Assembly: GCF_963583255.1 (NCBI RefSeq)
Contig: NC_084808.1
Location: 26,926,300-26,990,299, forward strand
DNA length: 64,000 bases
Direction: 5' to 3'
DNA from: Pyrus communis
Taxonomy: Eukaryota > Streptophyta > Magnoliopsida > Rosales > Rosaceae
Made by a program: the position numbers and the translations under genes. The stretch's first letter is position 1, and each line of letters starts with the position of its first letter. The notes beneath the pieces were generated by a model. The model was given only the letters and a program-made list of their open reading frames with translations, was not told the DNA's origin and ran no database searches. Shown here in pieces: positions 25,201 to 41,056 of this stretch.

Positions 25201-25770
25201 TAACATCATATCATTTCATTGATCATGTTGATCTCGGTATCACAAGGTAATGAGCTCAGGATCAGCTGGCACTTCGTGAGGACCGAATGAGTCCGTCTTG
25301 TGTAAGGCAAGGTTGCACAAAGGTAAAGCTGCTCCATAGATAGGAATCTAAGAATTGAGCTTGTGTGGTCTTTGTATGAACTTTATTTACACTAGTGGAT
25401 TGGACTCAGTGGAGAGTCCTCGGTTTTTTACCCAGAGGTGGGTTTTTCCGGCCAAAAACTTCATTGTGTGTCAATACTTTGCAAAGCTACCCTTATGTCC
25501 AAATAATCATTGTTAGAGATAAACTTTGTAGGGTGTGCTAGTATTGACACTTTGTTAACTAAGTAAACCTAACTCAAGAACAAAAGCTAAAACAATAAAT
25601 GGAGATCATTTGTCTTGCTTTAGCAATATCAGTTTACTTGGTTTATATGCTTGTGGATATCTAACAACCTGTACTTAGTTGACTAATTCATCTAACTAAT
25701 CAATACAATTACTTCTAATTTTTTATTGTGGGGTATTCCACTTGGTATCAATTTCACAAGTGGTACACCA
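25200..25770 (+). mobile_element. copia-type LTR remnant with a degenerate primer-binding site
   Basis: The stretch TTTACACTAGTGGATTGGAC, CAGTGGAGAGTCCTCGG, ACCCAGAGGTGGGTTTTTCC and TTCATTGTGTGTC follows the usual order of a plant Ty1-copia R/U5 region. The LTR would end at TATTCCA (about 25,740), followed two bases later by TGGTATCA, the start of the initiator-tRNA-Met primer-binding site; the continuation is degenerate. I found no matching second LTR or pol sequence downstream, so this is a partial or solo remnant. The left boundary is a guess. Confidence 0.4.
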
Positions 25771-26759
25771 CGTGTTATTATATAAGTGGAGGAAAGTTTT
25801 ATTTTTTGAGTTATTACACAAATATCTCATTACTTGTATAGTGACATGTAATGTATTATTCCATGTTCTGAGCGCATTGAAAAATTCTTTCCAAAACTTG
25901 TATACTAGGTCAAGATCTATTTTTTCAATGTAGATACTAGATCCTTGGCATCAAAGTCAAGCACCATATAGAAGTTATAACTCGACTATTATTCTCATGG
26001 TCAAGCATGACTTGGAGATGGAAAGGCCTGAGTGTTTTTTATTGCATACAAAAAAGATTGACAACGTGGGAGGTATCGGTTTTATATTAACCGCGTTTCG
26101 GAACTCGGAAGCTTCATATATGCCTAGTACTGGTAGTAGTGGAATATTCACGATTATTTCATAACCTAAGCTTCAAGAAATGTAACGTGCAGGAGTTGTG
26201 AGCTAGCTAAGGTTCCGGGTTTGAATAATTCAACTACTTGTTAATTAGGTTGTATTAAAGTGAGTTAGCCAGGGAACGAAGGGCCATGCGGATCTTGATG
26301 GAATGGTGAATTGGGAGAAATATTTTAATGTGCCAAAAATAAAATTAGGTATGTTAAGTGTAACAATACAATTAGTTATAATTTTTTCTTCAAATTTATA
26401 GCTAATTGTATTATTACACTTAATATATTAGATCATCTTCTCAAAACACTAAAAAATCTCTTGATCAGTTGGCTGCTGGTCGTGTAATATTATAAAGCTG
26501 TGTGGGTTATGGGTTATTTTGCTTTTTCCACCAACTTATATAAATATATTGTGCACATGTATTTTAAATTCTATTGGTCTTCTCAATCAATCATACAATT
26601 TATACATGCACACATGTAAATTCTCTTGGTCTTCTCAATCAATCTTATTTAATATTCGCTAAGTCTATTCTCGACGTATGTGCATACGTAATAATGTTAT
26701 ATATACATGCTAATTTGATTCATCCTACACAAATTCTATTATGTTCTAATTTATTTTAA
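25771..26759. other. intergenic with a hairpin MITE
   Basis: No gene evidence. Contains the family 2 hairpin at 26,325-26,440. The text TTGGCATCAAAGTCAAG at about 25,943 resembles a primer-binding site but has no LTR end directly before it. Confidence 0.4.
26325..26440. mobile_element. hairpin MITE, family 2 copy B
   Basis: The left arm TTAAGTGTAACAATACAATT and the right arm AATTGTATTATTACACTTAA are nearly perfect complements around a short AT-rich loop, a strong foldback. The AAGTGT..ACAATT core is shared with copies at 11,579 and 45,417. Confidence 0.7.
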
Positions 26760-26912
26760 AGAATTTTAACGAAAAGCTTCTAGTACTGTTTACTTTAACA
26801 AAAATCATATTTTTACATTAAAAAATTAATCCTGGTAATATTCATTTTACTTTTTATTTTGACATTTTAAAACTCAAAATTTTCGAACTTTTTTCATTAA
26901 TTTTCTTTTTAT
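26760..26912 (+). mobile_element. short AT-rich dispersed element, family 1 copy D
   Basis: GAATTTTAACGAAAAGC at the left, then CTGTTTACTTTAAC, CATATTTTTACATTAAAAAA and CTCAAAATTTTCGAAC, ending TTTTCATTAATTTTC. Same order as copy A with several substitutions. Confidence 0.75.
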
Positions 26913-28156
26913 TTTTATACTTCAAAATTTTTATCGTTAAATTTTAATCAATGATAAGAAATTTCAATATACAAAATAGCCTGAAAGATACTACAAATTT
27001 TCCATTTATCATACTTGAGATTATGATAATTAGTTAATGTTCCATTGTGTGGAATGTGGAACAAAGTGGACGCGACTTGCATGTGAAAATAGAAGCAGCT
27101 CAATTTCTAATGTGGTGTGCTTGTCGAGCTGATGTTATATCATGCCATGTGTGGTTTGGCAGCCTTTCGTGCCACGCTTCGATGTCTAGAACAGAAGACT
27201 TTTTAGAAGGCTTGGATTGACAAAAGAAAACAAAACCAACTAATTCAATTTATTTTCCTAAATCAAATCGCTCAAGACGTGCTCTATTCAGAATCTCTTA
27301 AAAGTAAGTTCAATTTGAACTCGGTGATACCTATATGTTTTGTCCTAAATAAGGATAAATAAAGTTTTATGTTTCATTAGGTTTAGGGGTTAATTGTTGT
27401 GCAAATGATGTTAATTAAGATTGAGTAAAAATTTCGGATGACAACTAACTATACACCATCCAAATTTGAAGGACATGCTGGTAAAAGAAAATGTATCACT
27501 CTTCCAATCCCATGTATAACCCCGAAAACTCTCTAGTACTTCGGATTATAATTTTATATTTTAAAAATTTTAATCGTTATTTTTTTATCCTTGTATATTT
27601 GACAAAAAATAAAGATGTAACGGTCAAAACTTCAAAATATACTAAAATACTCTATATTACGTTTAGAATGAAATCAAGAAAGTGTCAGTATCAGGAACAA
27701 TATCCATCAGGTAGAAATTTTTTTGGTGTTGAAGTGGAGTTCCATTAGTTTGATCGAAGGAATTTCATAAAGATTAAGGTGACCTACCAAACATCATCCA
27801 AGGCAGAAGGTCTTTTGTGGCGTTACACATCCACCAACCATGCATGGACAAATATGGCAACTTCCCTACATGGGCACTCTTGAATTTGAACAAGTGTGGA
27901 AACCCTAGAGGCCAAGTTTATTTTATCTTATAAATCTTTTTGAGTAATGCTAAATTTGTAGACAAGATTTTGCAAATTAAATGATATAGAAGTTGATAAT
28001 TGAATTATTACTTAATCGTTGATAAACATGTTCTTTTCTTATTGATGACACATCATTTAGTTTTGCAAATTTTGTTTCTAAATTTAATCATTCTGATATT
28101 ACCCAATTTTTTTTTATATATGTTACAACATTGGCTCAAACACGATTTAAATAAAA
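26913..28156. other. intergenic, no supported gene
   Basis: AT-rich. The open frame at 27,491-27,748 has no recognisable features. Confidence 0.45.
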
Positions 28157-28312
28157 GAAAACTAATGAAAAATGTTTGAAATCTTTTAGTTTTAATGATA
28201 AAGACAAAATAAAGGGTAAAGTGAATAGTACCATGTTTGACTTTTTAATGTTAAAATATGATTTTTCGTTAAAGTGAACAGTACTGTAGACTTTTCGTTA
28301 AAACTTCCTTTA
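28157..28312 (-). mobile_element. short AT-rich dispersed element, family 1 copy E
   Basis: Reverse orientation: begins AGAAAACTAATGAAAAATG and ends TTTTCGTTAAAACTTCC. One of the better preserved copies in the window. Confidence 0.8.
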
Positions 28313-28572
28313 AATAATCATATTATACAAAAATGTTTATATCCTGTAACGTAAGGGGGAGAGTTGACATTAATGGATGGAAAATAATTGGTGGAGCTGG
28401 TTAATTATGCACTTGCCCAGCTCAGTCGCTTGTTTGGGATTGTTTATAGGGTCAGTAGATTATACAAATGGGGGAAGCAAGCCAAAGCAGTAAGTAGAAA
28501 GTTGCTTTCATATTACGATTAAATATTATATTGGTCATTATTTTTTTTTTAATTTTTATTTATCCTTCTGTC

Positions 28573-28614
<42 letters not shown>

Positions 28615-29500
28615 AAAATAGACGATGATAGATTATTGATAATTAATTAGTTATATCCATCGTGAGGCGATTTGGTGATTAGAAATAAATTTCATGTTTG
28701 TATTTTATACAGTACGTTCTGTTTTTAATTCTTGATGCATATGAATCACATAATAGTAGTTAAGAAAGACTGAAAAACTTATTTGAATCTTCCCGATTCT
28801 TGAAAAAGTAAATTGCAATGGTGAAACCACAACTAATCCCTTTTTGAAAAAAATAGTTATCTTCCCACCTTCCCCTCAACTCATCTTCATACTTGCGATA
28901 AGCAAAATTAACTTGGTTGGATCCATATTAATTTTGCGTTTGCAAGTTTGAAGATTTCGACTCCAATGTCTATAACACCACCGAAATAATGGTAACGAAA
29001 AGTTTGCGTCTTTATGTCGGTTCTTTGCAAAGTCAGTCGTTATAAAAGAACTCATATAAAACTTCTTAGATATTACATAAACAGAGACAAATTAATATGA
29101 TTTTGTTGTTGATAAAGTTAGTTGGATGTCGCGAGAAGATATTCAAAAGGACCTTTTGATTTGGATAATTCTTTCAGTATATAATATATATGATTACGTG
29201 GTATTGGATGAGATTGATAGATAAAATTTTATATTTTTGTGATACAAATGACGAGGTCATACACCCCAACACGAATTTTTTTGTTTGGACACGGGCTCTT
29301 CCTGCAAATTGAATTACGGTCAAAAAACTTAAAATTAATGAGCCCAATGAACAAGAAATTGGGTTCATTTGTTGGTAACTTAGTGTCCACCAAGCATTAA
29401 GCCCACTAAAAACCCACACTAACCTTCCATCTAATATCCGGTCCAGAAAATATTGTGTCAAAAACTACTCGGTCCAAACAAATGGTTGAGCGCAAAAATT
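28313..29500. other. intergenic with a GATT microsatellite
   Basis: A perfect GATT tetranucleotide run lies at about 28,575-28,614. The rest is AT-rich; a 95-codon frame at 29,174-29,461 on the minus strand has no domain features. The last part should contain the TADA promoter. Confidence 0.5.
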
Positions 29501-29732
29501 GACCGAGTTAGTGTTGTACCCAACGAGTCCACTCAATTGTGAATCGTTCTCCTAGGTGGATGTGTTCCGCTCTCGTTCATTTTCCAGCTTAGCAATCTGG
29601 AAATATTTTTTGGGTAAAATTAGCAATCTGGATTTTGATCCACCCAAAAACCAAACCTTTCCTTCACTCGGAGCTTCACTCTCACGAGCCCTCCAAAACC
29701 CACTTCTCAATTCGAAGGTAAGCTTCCTCCTC

Positions 29733-29733
<1 letters not shown>

Positions 29734-29778
<45 letters not shown>
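29734..29778. repeat. (CT)n tract in the TADA leader
   Basis: A CT dinucleotide run of about 43 bp ending 15 bp before the chosen TADA start codon. It is preceded by TCCTCCTCC and by AAGGTAAGC (29,716), so it also looks like the polypyrimidine tract of a short leader intron. Confidence 0.9.
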
Positions 29779-29782
<4 letters not shown>

Positions 29783-29793
29783 TCCTGGTGGAT

Positions 29794-34669
<4,876 letters not shown>

Positions 34670-36674
34670 GAGTTCAAAGACTGTTAGCTAGTTTGATGAA
34701 TGTACAAATCTGTGTCGAATTTTGGCGAAATTTAGTTGTCTCTCTCTCAGTTTGTCCTAAAATTTTGCCAAAATATGTCTACCAGTATAATTAGATTTCA
34801 CTAGTGATCCGAATATGACTACGTCGTGCATGATGTGAAATGGGAAAAAATACTAGGAAATTATAAAAGCACTTTTCGGAGAAGCACTTATCAATTTGTT
34901 TTAAAAAACTATATGAATTTTTAATAAACATTTAATTGCAATTTTAACAAAAGCGTGTGCCAAAAGAACTTACAGAAACCTAGCATTTACAAGCAAGGCC
35001 ACGTAAATGGGATAATGCTCTAGGGTACTTTCTTGGGTGAGTAGTCAGTACTTCGGATATTTTAGCCGTTAAATCTTTGTTTGAAAATACAAAAATAAAG
35101 ATATATTGAAAATACAAAAATAAAGATCTAAAAACGGTTAAAACACCCAAAGTACTTGATACACTGGAGCATCCAAATTTTTTTGATGTCCTAGAGAGTG
35201 TATTTTTTTTTAATATAGCTTTTAGGGGCATTTTGATATAGATGTCTCAAATTTGATTTTTTTTAATCAAATATTTATAACTTTTAAACTTTTGATCAAA
35301 CATTCTTCTACTAATTTTTAATTAAAAATTATGATTTTTATTGTATTTAATTAACCAACTAGTTCAGAAAATATTATCACAAATATTCTAAAATCACCAC
35401 AAACATCCTATCTTATCTTATCATAATTCGTTCAAAATGAATTTTTCTTATTCAAATAATTTGTTGTTTTAAATTCTAAAAACACATAAACATCCTATCG
35501 AGATACAATTATGAAATATAACATGCACATATATTGAATATAACGTACCACGCATATATATTAAATATAACGTACCAATCATTTGGTACGTTATTGGTAC
35601 ATTATATAAATTTAATCTGGGTACATATTAGTATTTTGGTATGTTATAAAATATTGCTTTTGGTACGTTATGCAATTCTTTATTTAGTACGTACCAAGTT
35701 ATTAGTACGTTGTATTATCCTTATTTTAGTACGTACAAAACTTATGGTAAGTTATGTGTAAGTTGTGTAACCCAAAAAACTACATCTCAATTTTAATTAT
35801 AAACGACTCTTGTTTTTTTATAATCTATATAAAATGTTAAGTAGGAAATTGGAAAAACTATATTTCATCCAATTAATCTTGAACCCCAATAGATATAATT
35901 GAATCCTTAAATTGAGGAAGGGATGAGATTCCATAAAAATAGCAATAAATTAATGAATATTATTGAGTGCATTTTTTTTTACATAGAAATGAATTTAAAA
36001 GAATTTATAAAATACTTAAATTAAGAATATACCTGGAATATAAAGTTTAATTAAAAGTAAAAGCACTTTAATCAAAAATTGAAAAGTAACATATGTTTAA
36101 TTTAGAAAAATCTAAAATGAGGCATCTAATTCTAATTTATCCTAGCTTTTATTCATGATATTCGCTTGGATTATTGTTGGCCTTTGTTTGCCCATCCTTT
36201 GTTTTAATCACGGTGCCTCATAACTCTCTTTGGCAGTGAGAAATTACCAAATGAATGATAAACAAACAAATAAATGCCGTGCGGTCATCTGTGCTTCATA
36301 GGAGAGTAACTTGCATAACACAATGCTGCCATCGCAACGTCCCATGTTACGAAGGGTGTTGAATTGAGGATTGAGGACCTTGCTTTCAGAAAGGACTGAA
36401 CACCTCCTACCAGAGTTAAGCTCTGCTGTTAAGATCAAAAATAGATGTATCTTCTACATTTGTGCCGCGAGACCCTTGTCAATTTCTTGGCCAGCTTCTC
36501 AACTTCATTACCAACATTTGCTCGCCAAATGATTAGCAGAGAAGTTCCCATCACATGAAAATTATATCTCTCCCCACTTCTATTGTTTCACCAAACTGCA
36601 TTTTTCTCTTCTCACAAACGTAATATATAACCGACAACTCTCCAATGCTGTTCACTGGAATTCGTCTTCCAAAA
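34670..36674. other. TADA-AGP1 intergenic region
   Basis: Contains the TADA 3' UTR, a short local duplication of GAAAATACAAAAATAAAGAT (about 35,083-35,127, single in unit 2), the Mutator-like insertion and the AGP1 upstream region. A TATA-like motif ATATATAA lies at 36,623-36,630. The same motif precedes AGP2 at about 39,786-39,793. Confidence 0.6.
35225..36142. mobile_element. Mutator-like non-autonomous element (918 bp) with 9-bp TSD
   Basis: It is flanked by a perfect 9-bp direct repeat TAGCTTTTA (35,216-35,224 and 36,143-36,151). The first 73 bp and the reverse complement of the last 73 bp align without gaps at about 70 percent by eye (shared pieces include TAGATG, GATTTTT and ACTTTT), giving long degenerate terminal inverted repeats. 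The paralogous site in unit 2 (about 39,301-39,310) has a single TAACTTTTA and no insert. The 9-bp duplication and long TIRs fit the Mutator superfamily. No transposase frame is visible. The interior carries many GTACGTTA-type motifs at 35,540-35,760. Confidence 0.8.
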
Positions 36675-37637
36675 ATGGTTTCGATTTTGCTGGCTTTCGT
36701 TTTATGTTGCCTCAGCTTTCAAGTAATCCTTACCGGTGCACAGACACCGGCAGCCGCACCCTCTACTTTACCAGCTGCAACGCCTCCGCCTACTACCACA
36801 ACTGCTGCACCGGCTACTCTGCCGACTACAACCCCACCACCTTCTACTGCACCAACCGCAGTAACACAACCGCCTGTAAATGCAGCACCAACCCCACCAA
36901 CCACCACACCTGCATCACCTTCCCCTAAGGTAGCACCATCCAAAAGCCCAGCAGTCCCACCCCCGCTACCCCAAAGTCCACCTGTGTCAACTCCATCACA
37001 GCCACCGAATCCGCCGCCATCACCACCTGTTTCGACACCAACATTGCCACCTCCTGTAGCGGCGCCACCTGCATCTCCAACACCAGTTCAAGCCCCAGCT
37101 CCTGTTAAAGCAACTCCTGCACCGGCACCAGCTAAAGTAGCACCAGTGCCCTCACCATCAAAAGCACCCCCAGTATCAGCGCCGGCACCAGTTATTGTGC
37201 CACCAGCTTCACAACCAGTGCAAGCACCGTCACCTGCTCCACCCAAACACAAGGGGAAGCACAAGCACAAGCACAAGCACAAGAACAAGCATCATCATCA
37301 TCATCATGCACCAGCACCTGCGCCAACTGTACAAAGTCCCCCAGCACCACCTACGGTGACAGATACAGAGGACGATACAACACCGGCCCCATCACCAAGT
37401 TTGAATTTGGTAAAGAATTTAACCAGCTCTTACTCTTATTACCATAGAACACCATATTTGCATGACGGAGCTCAAATTTTATAGATGTTACTTGACAACT
37501 TTAAAGTTTTTTCTATGACCCCTCTCTTTTCTGTCTCGTAGAATGGAGGAAATGCACTCCATCAGAAAGGAGGGATATCAGGATTCTGGGTTACGATCGG
37601 GTTAGCAATCACTATACTGCTGGCAATGACAGGCTAA
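36675..37637 (+). CDS. Lys/His-rich classical arabinogalactan protein, copy 1 (AGP17-19-like)
   Basis: A GPI-anchored, heavily O-glycosylated cell-wall/plasma-membrane proteoglycan. Two exons, 36675-37409 and 37542-37637 (276 aa). It has a signal peptide (MVSILLAFVLCCLSF, cleavage expected near GAQ), then a Pro/Ala/Ser/Thr domain rich in AP, SP, TP and PPP glycomodules, a basic block of KHKHK repeats followed by six His (about residues 195-214), a short Pro/acidic domain, and in exon 2 a hydrophobic C-terminus (GFWVTIGLAITILLA) suitable for GPI attachment. An in-frame ATG ten codons upstream (36,645) exists. I chose 36,675 because the TATA-like motif at 36,623 would place transcription start near or after the upstream ATG, and because the signal peptide starts cleanly there. 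Confidence 0.9.
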
Positions 37638-37890
37638 AGTTCTTATCAATCTTAGACGTTGAACTATGAATTTATTGGTACAATGCCAGAAGATTTTTTT
37701 CAAGAGAATATATTGCAAGAAGATGATTTTTTCATATGTACAACCCTAGATGTAAGAATCAATAATACTAAAGATGAACGATCAACGTTTACCACTTTTT
37801 TGTTTACTTCGTGTTCAATATATCAAGGGAGATGAATTCGAACAACCACCAAGAATTAGTTTATCACAAAGACAACTCAAAAGTAGCATA
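37638..37890. other. AGP1 3' flank
   Basis: Probable 3' UTR and polyadenylation region, matched at 40,786-41,040 behind AGP2. In the original arrangement this was shared convergent 3' sequence between the AGP and DNL genes. Confidence 0.5.
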
Positions 37891-37907
37891 ATGAATTCAA
37901 TGTCGGA

Positions 37908-37986
37908 TCAAACTTCATCCGCATTTGTATCCACGTCGAAATTCTCCCTTAAGTCATACACATACTCAACCACAAGGCCAAGATTA
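37908..37986 (-). pseudogene. truncated DNL exon 4 fragment
   Basis: Minus-strand copy of the last coding part of the DNL gene (compare 41,057-41,130): TGA stop, the DEV tail, then the sequence for LREDFDV- and EYD-like residues, cut at the duplication junction before the CAGC zinc-ligand codons. It carries a 6-bp in-frame insertion (CACATA region, about 37,961) relative to the intact gene. It cannot encode a functional protein. Confidence 0.85.
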
Positions 37987-38744
37987 TTGCACGTGGATGT
38001 AACCTGTGAGTTCTATTAGCTTATGTGTATATTTTATAGTTAAATGCTTTCTTCTGGATATTTACACTGATGTGTGTATCAGAGTGGAAGAATTACGGGA
38101 TTCAACAGCCCATGCAGAAATGATATGCATACGGGAAGCTTCAAATGTTCTTCGGTCATGGAGGCTTTCGGTAATCTCTCTGTTATTTAGTTGTTAGTAC
38201 CCATTTCAATATATATACATGCATATTGATGATCTGAATGGACATATTCTAGTCATGGAATCATGCTTTTCTTCCTCTTCATTAAAAATTCCCTTCTGGC
38301 TTCTGTGTCTGCATGATGACATTGCAAAGTTAGAAAGCAGTCTTTCTTTTTTCATTAAGGTATGCGAGTTGTGTCCTCCTTCGTAACCCCTAACTGGATA
38401 AGGTATGCGAGTTGTGTTCTTCAATTGCTCCTTATCTTATCTTATCAACCTGTAAATATGCTTGCAGACTTTTTCCTGATAGGGGTGAAGGAAATGGCTC
38501 GGAACACTCGTACAAACCAGCTCCTCCTGTCCACCCACTCCACCCAAATATGACAATCCGACGTGGTGTGTTGGCATCTGATTGTGCAGATATAATGCAG
38601 CAATTCTTCCAGCTGAGGAGAAGGAAGAAGGAAAAGCAAGCAGACCCGGCAGCAGCGCCCTTGCGTCTTCATCGAATTTCTCTCCATCCATCAAAGTTAC
38701 TTACGAAGATGCATCGCATCTTCCACATAATGTTCTGTTTGTAA
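37987..38744 (+). pseudogene. TADA 3' fragment lacking exon 3
   Basis: Copied from TADA 33,587-34,669. It keeps the last codons of exon 1, an 88-bp exon 2 (38,083-38,170, with the HAE motif) and a 277-bp exon 4 (38,468-38,744), each still open. A 333-bp deletion (equivalent to TADA 33,959-34,291) joins TTCATTAA directly to GGTATGCG at about 38,358 and removes exon 3 with the PCPMC zinc ligands. Without the N-terminal 1260 residues and exon 3 it cannot be a working deaminase. It may be transcribed from no promoter or from an accidental one. Confidence 0.92.
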
Positions 38745-39837
38745 GAGTTCAAAGACTGTTAGTTTGATGAATGTACAAATCTGTGTCGAATTTTGGCGAA
38801 ATTTAGTTGTCTTTCTCTCAGTTTGTCCAAAAATATTGGCAAAATATATCTAACAGTGTAATTAGATTTCACTAGTGATCCGACTATGACTACGTCATGC
38901 ATGATGTCAAATGGGATGACTAGATTATGGGACCATCCGGCAAAATTTTTTTGAAAAAATACTTGGAAATTATAGAAACACTTTTCGGAGAAGCACCTAT
39001 CAATTTGTATTAAAAAATTATATGAATTTTTAACAAACATTTAATTGCGCTTTTAACAAAAGCGTGTGCCAAAAGTACCCTAGCATTTACAAGCAAGGCC
39101 ACGTAAATGGGACAATGCTCTATTGGGTGAGTATTCCTTACTTCGGAAATTTTAACCGTAAGATCTTTGTTTGAAAATACAAAAATAAACATCTAAAAAT
39201 CGTTAAAACGTCCAAAGTACCTGATACATCAGAGCACCCAAATTTTTTTGATGTTCTAGATAGTGTCTTTTTTATTTTATTTTATTTATTTATTTTAAAT
39301 ATAACTTTTATTCATGATATTCACGTTGGATTATTGTTGGCCTTTGTTTGCCCATCCCTCGTTTTAATCAAAGTGCCTCCTACCTCCCTTTGACAGTGAG
39401 ACATTACCAAATGACTGATAAACAAACAAATAAATGTCGTACGGTCATCTGCGCTTAATAAGAGAGTAACTTGCATGAGACAATACTGCCACCGCAGCAT
39501 CCCGTGTTATGAAGGGTGTTGAATTGAGTATTGAGGACCTTGCCTTCAGAAAAGACTGATAGACACCTCCTACCAAAGTTAAGCTTTGCTGTTAATATCA
39601 AAAATAGACGTTTCTTCTACATTTGTGGCGCGAGACTTTTGTCAATTTCTTGGCCAGCTTCTCAACTTCATTAACAACATTTGCTCGCCAAATGATTAGC
39701 AGAGAAGTTCCCATCACATGAAAATTACATCTCTCCCCACTTCTATTGTTTCACCAAACTGCATTTTTATCTCCTGACAAACCTAATATATAATCGACAA
39801 CCCTCCGATGCTGTTCACTGGAATTCGTCTTCCAAAA
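38745..39837. other. AGP2 upstream region
   Basis: Matches the AGP1 upstream region except that the Mutator-like element is absent (empty site about 39,301-39,310) and the sequence just before it has expanded into a TTTAT-rich tract (39,268-39,298). TATA-like ATATATAA at about 39,786. Confidence 0.6.
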
Positions 39838-40785
39838 ATGGTTTCGATTTTGCTGGCTTTCGTCCTATGTTGCCTCAGCTTTCAAGTAATCCTTACCGAT
39901 GCACAGACACCGGCAGCCGCACCCTCTACTTTGCCAGCTGCAACGCCCCCACCTACTACCACACCTGCTGCACCAGCTACTCTGCCGACTACAACCCCAC
40001 CACCTTCTACTGCACCAACCGCAGTAACACAACCGCCTGTAAATGCAGCACCAACCCCACCAACCACCACACCTGCATCACCTTCCCCTAAGGTAGCACC
40101 ATCCAAAAGCCCAGCAGTCCCACCCCCGCTACCCCAAAGTCCACCTGTGTCAACTCCATCACAGCCACCGAATCCGCCGCCATCACCACCTGTTTCGACA
40201 CCAACATTGCCACCTCCTGTAGCAGCGCCACCTGCATCTCCAACACCAGTTCAAGCCCCAGCTCCTGTTAAAGCAACTCCTGCACCGGCACCAGCTAAAG
40301 TAGCACCAGTGCCCTCACCATCAAAAGCACCCCCAGTATCAGCGCCAGCACCAGTTATTGTGCCACCAGCTTCACAACCAGTGCAAGCACCTTCACCTGC
40401 TCCACCCAAACACAAGGGGAAGCACAAGCACAAGCACAAGCACAAGCATCATCATGCACCAGCACCTGCACCAACTGTACAAAGTCCCCCAGCACCACCT
40501 ACGGTGACAGATACAGAGGACGGTGCAACACCGGCCCCATCACCAAGTTTGAATTTGGTAAATAATTTAACCAGCTCTTACTCTTAATACCATAGAACAC
40601 CATATTTGCATGATGGAACTCAAATTTTATGGATGTTACTTGACAACTTTAAAAATTTTTCTATGACCTTTTTCTTTTTTGTCTCGTAGAATGGAGGAAA
40701 TGCACTCCACCAGAAAGGAGGGATATCAGGATTCTGGGTTACGATCGGGTTAGCAATCACTATACTGCTGGCAAAGACAGGCTAA
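39838..40785 (+). CDS. Lys/His-rich classical arabinogalactan protein, copy 2 (AGP17-19-like)
   Basis: Tandem paralogue of the gene at 36,675. Exons 39838-40557 and 40690-40785 (271 aa), with the same signal peptide, Pro-rich glycomodule region and GPI-type tail. Differences seen: GAQ became DAQ after the signal peptide, one Thr became Pro in the TTT-AAP region, the basic block is contracted to KHKHKHKHKHHH (five residues shorter), DDTTP became DGATP, and Met became Lys in the C-terminal tail (LLAKTG). That last change places a charge near the end of the hydrophobic GPI signal. Upstream ATG at 39,808 is also in frame; the start was chosen as for copy 1. The very few differences indicate a recent duplication. 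Confidence 0.9.
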
Positions 40786-41056
40786 AGTTCTTATCAATCT
40801 TAGACGTTGAACTATGAATTTATTGGTACAATGCCAGAAGATTTTTTTTCAAGAGAATATATTACAAGAAGATGATTTTTTCATATGTACAACCCTAGAT
40901 CTAAGAATCAATAATACAAAAGATGAACGATCAACATTTACCACTTTTTTGTTTACTTCATGTTCAATATATCAAGGGAGATGAATTCCAACAACCACCA
41001 AGAATTACTTTATCACAAAGACAACTCAAAAGTAGCGTAATGAATTCAACGCCGGA
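40786..41056. other. convergent 3' region between AGP2 and the DNL gene
   Basis: 272 bp separate the AGP2 stop from the DNL stop on the opposite strand, so their 3' UTRs probably overlap or abut. The same arrangement, truncated, follows AGP1. Confidence 0.6.

Noticed and set aside
25280..25310. Hairpin GGACCGAATGAGTCC considered as a hammerhead-type ribozyme core
   Set aside because: The CTGATGA and GAAA core boxes are missing on both strands; it is only a short stem-loop.
29788..29793. TADA start two codons upstream of the chosen ATG
   Set aside because: The codon at 29,788 is GTG; the first ATG in frame is 29,794.
36719..37288. Gly/Ala-rich antisense frames over both AGP genes (also 39,882-40,445)
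   Set aside because: Reverse translation of Pro/Ala/Thr-rich repeats; duplicated only because the AGP genes are duplicated.
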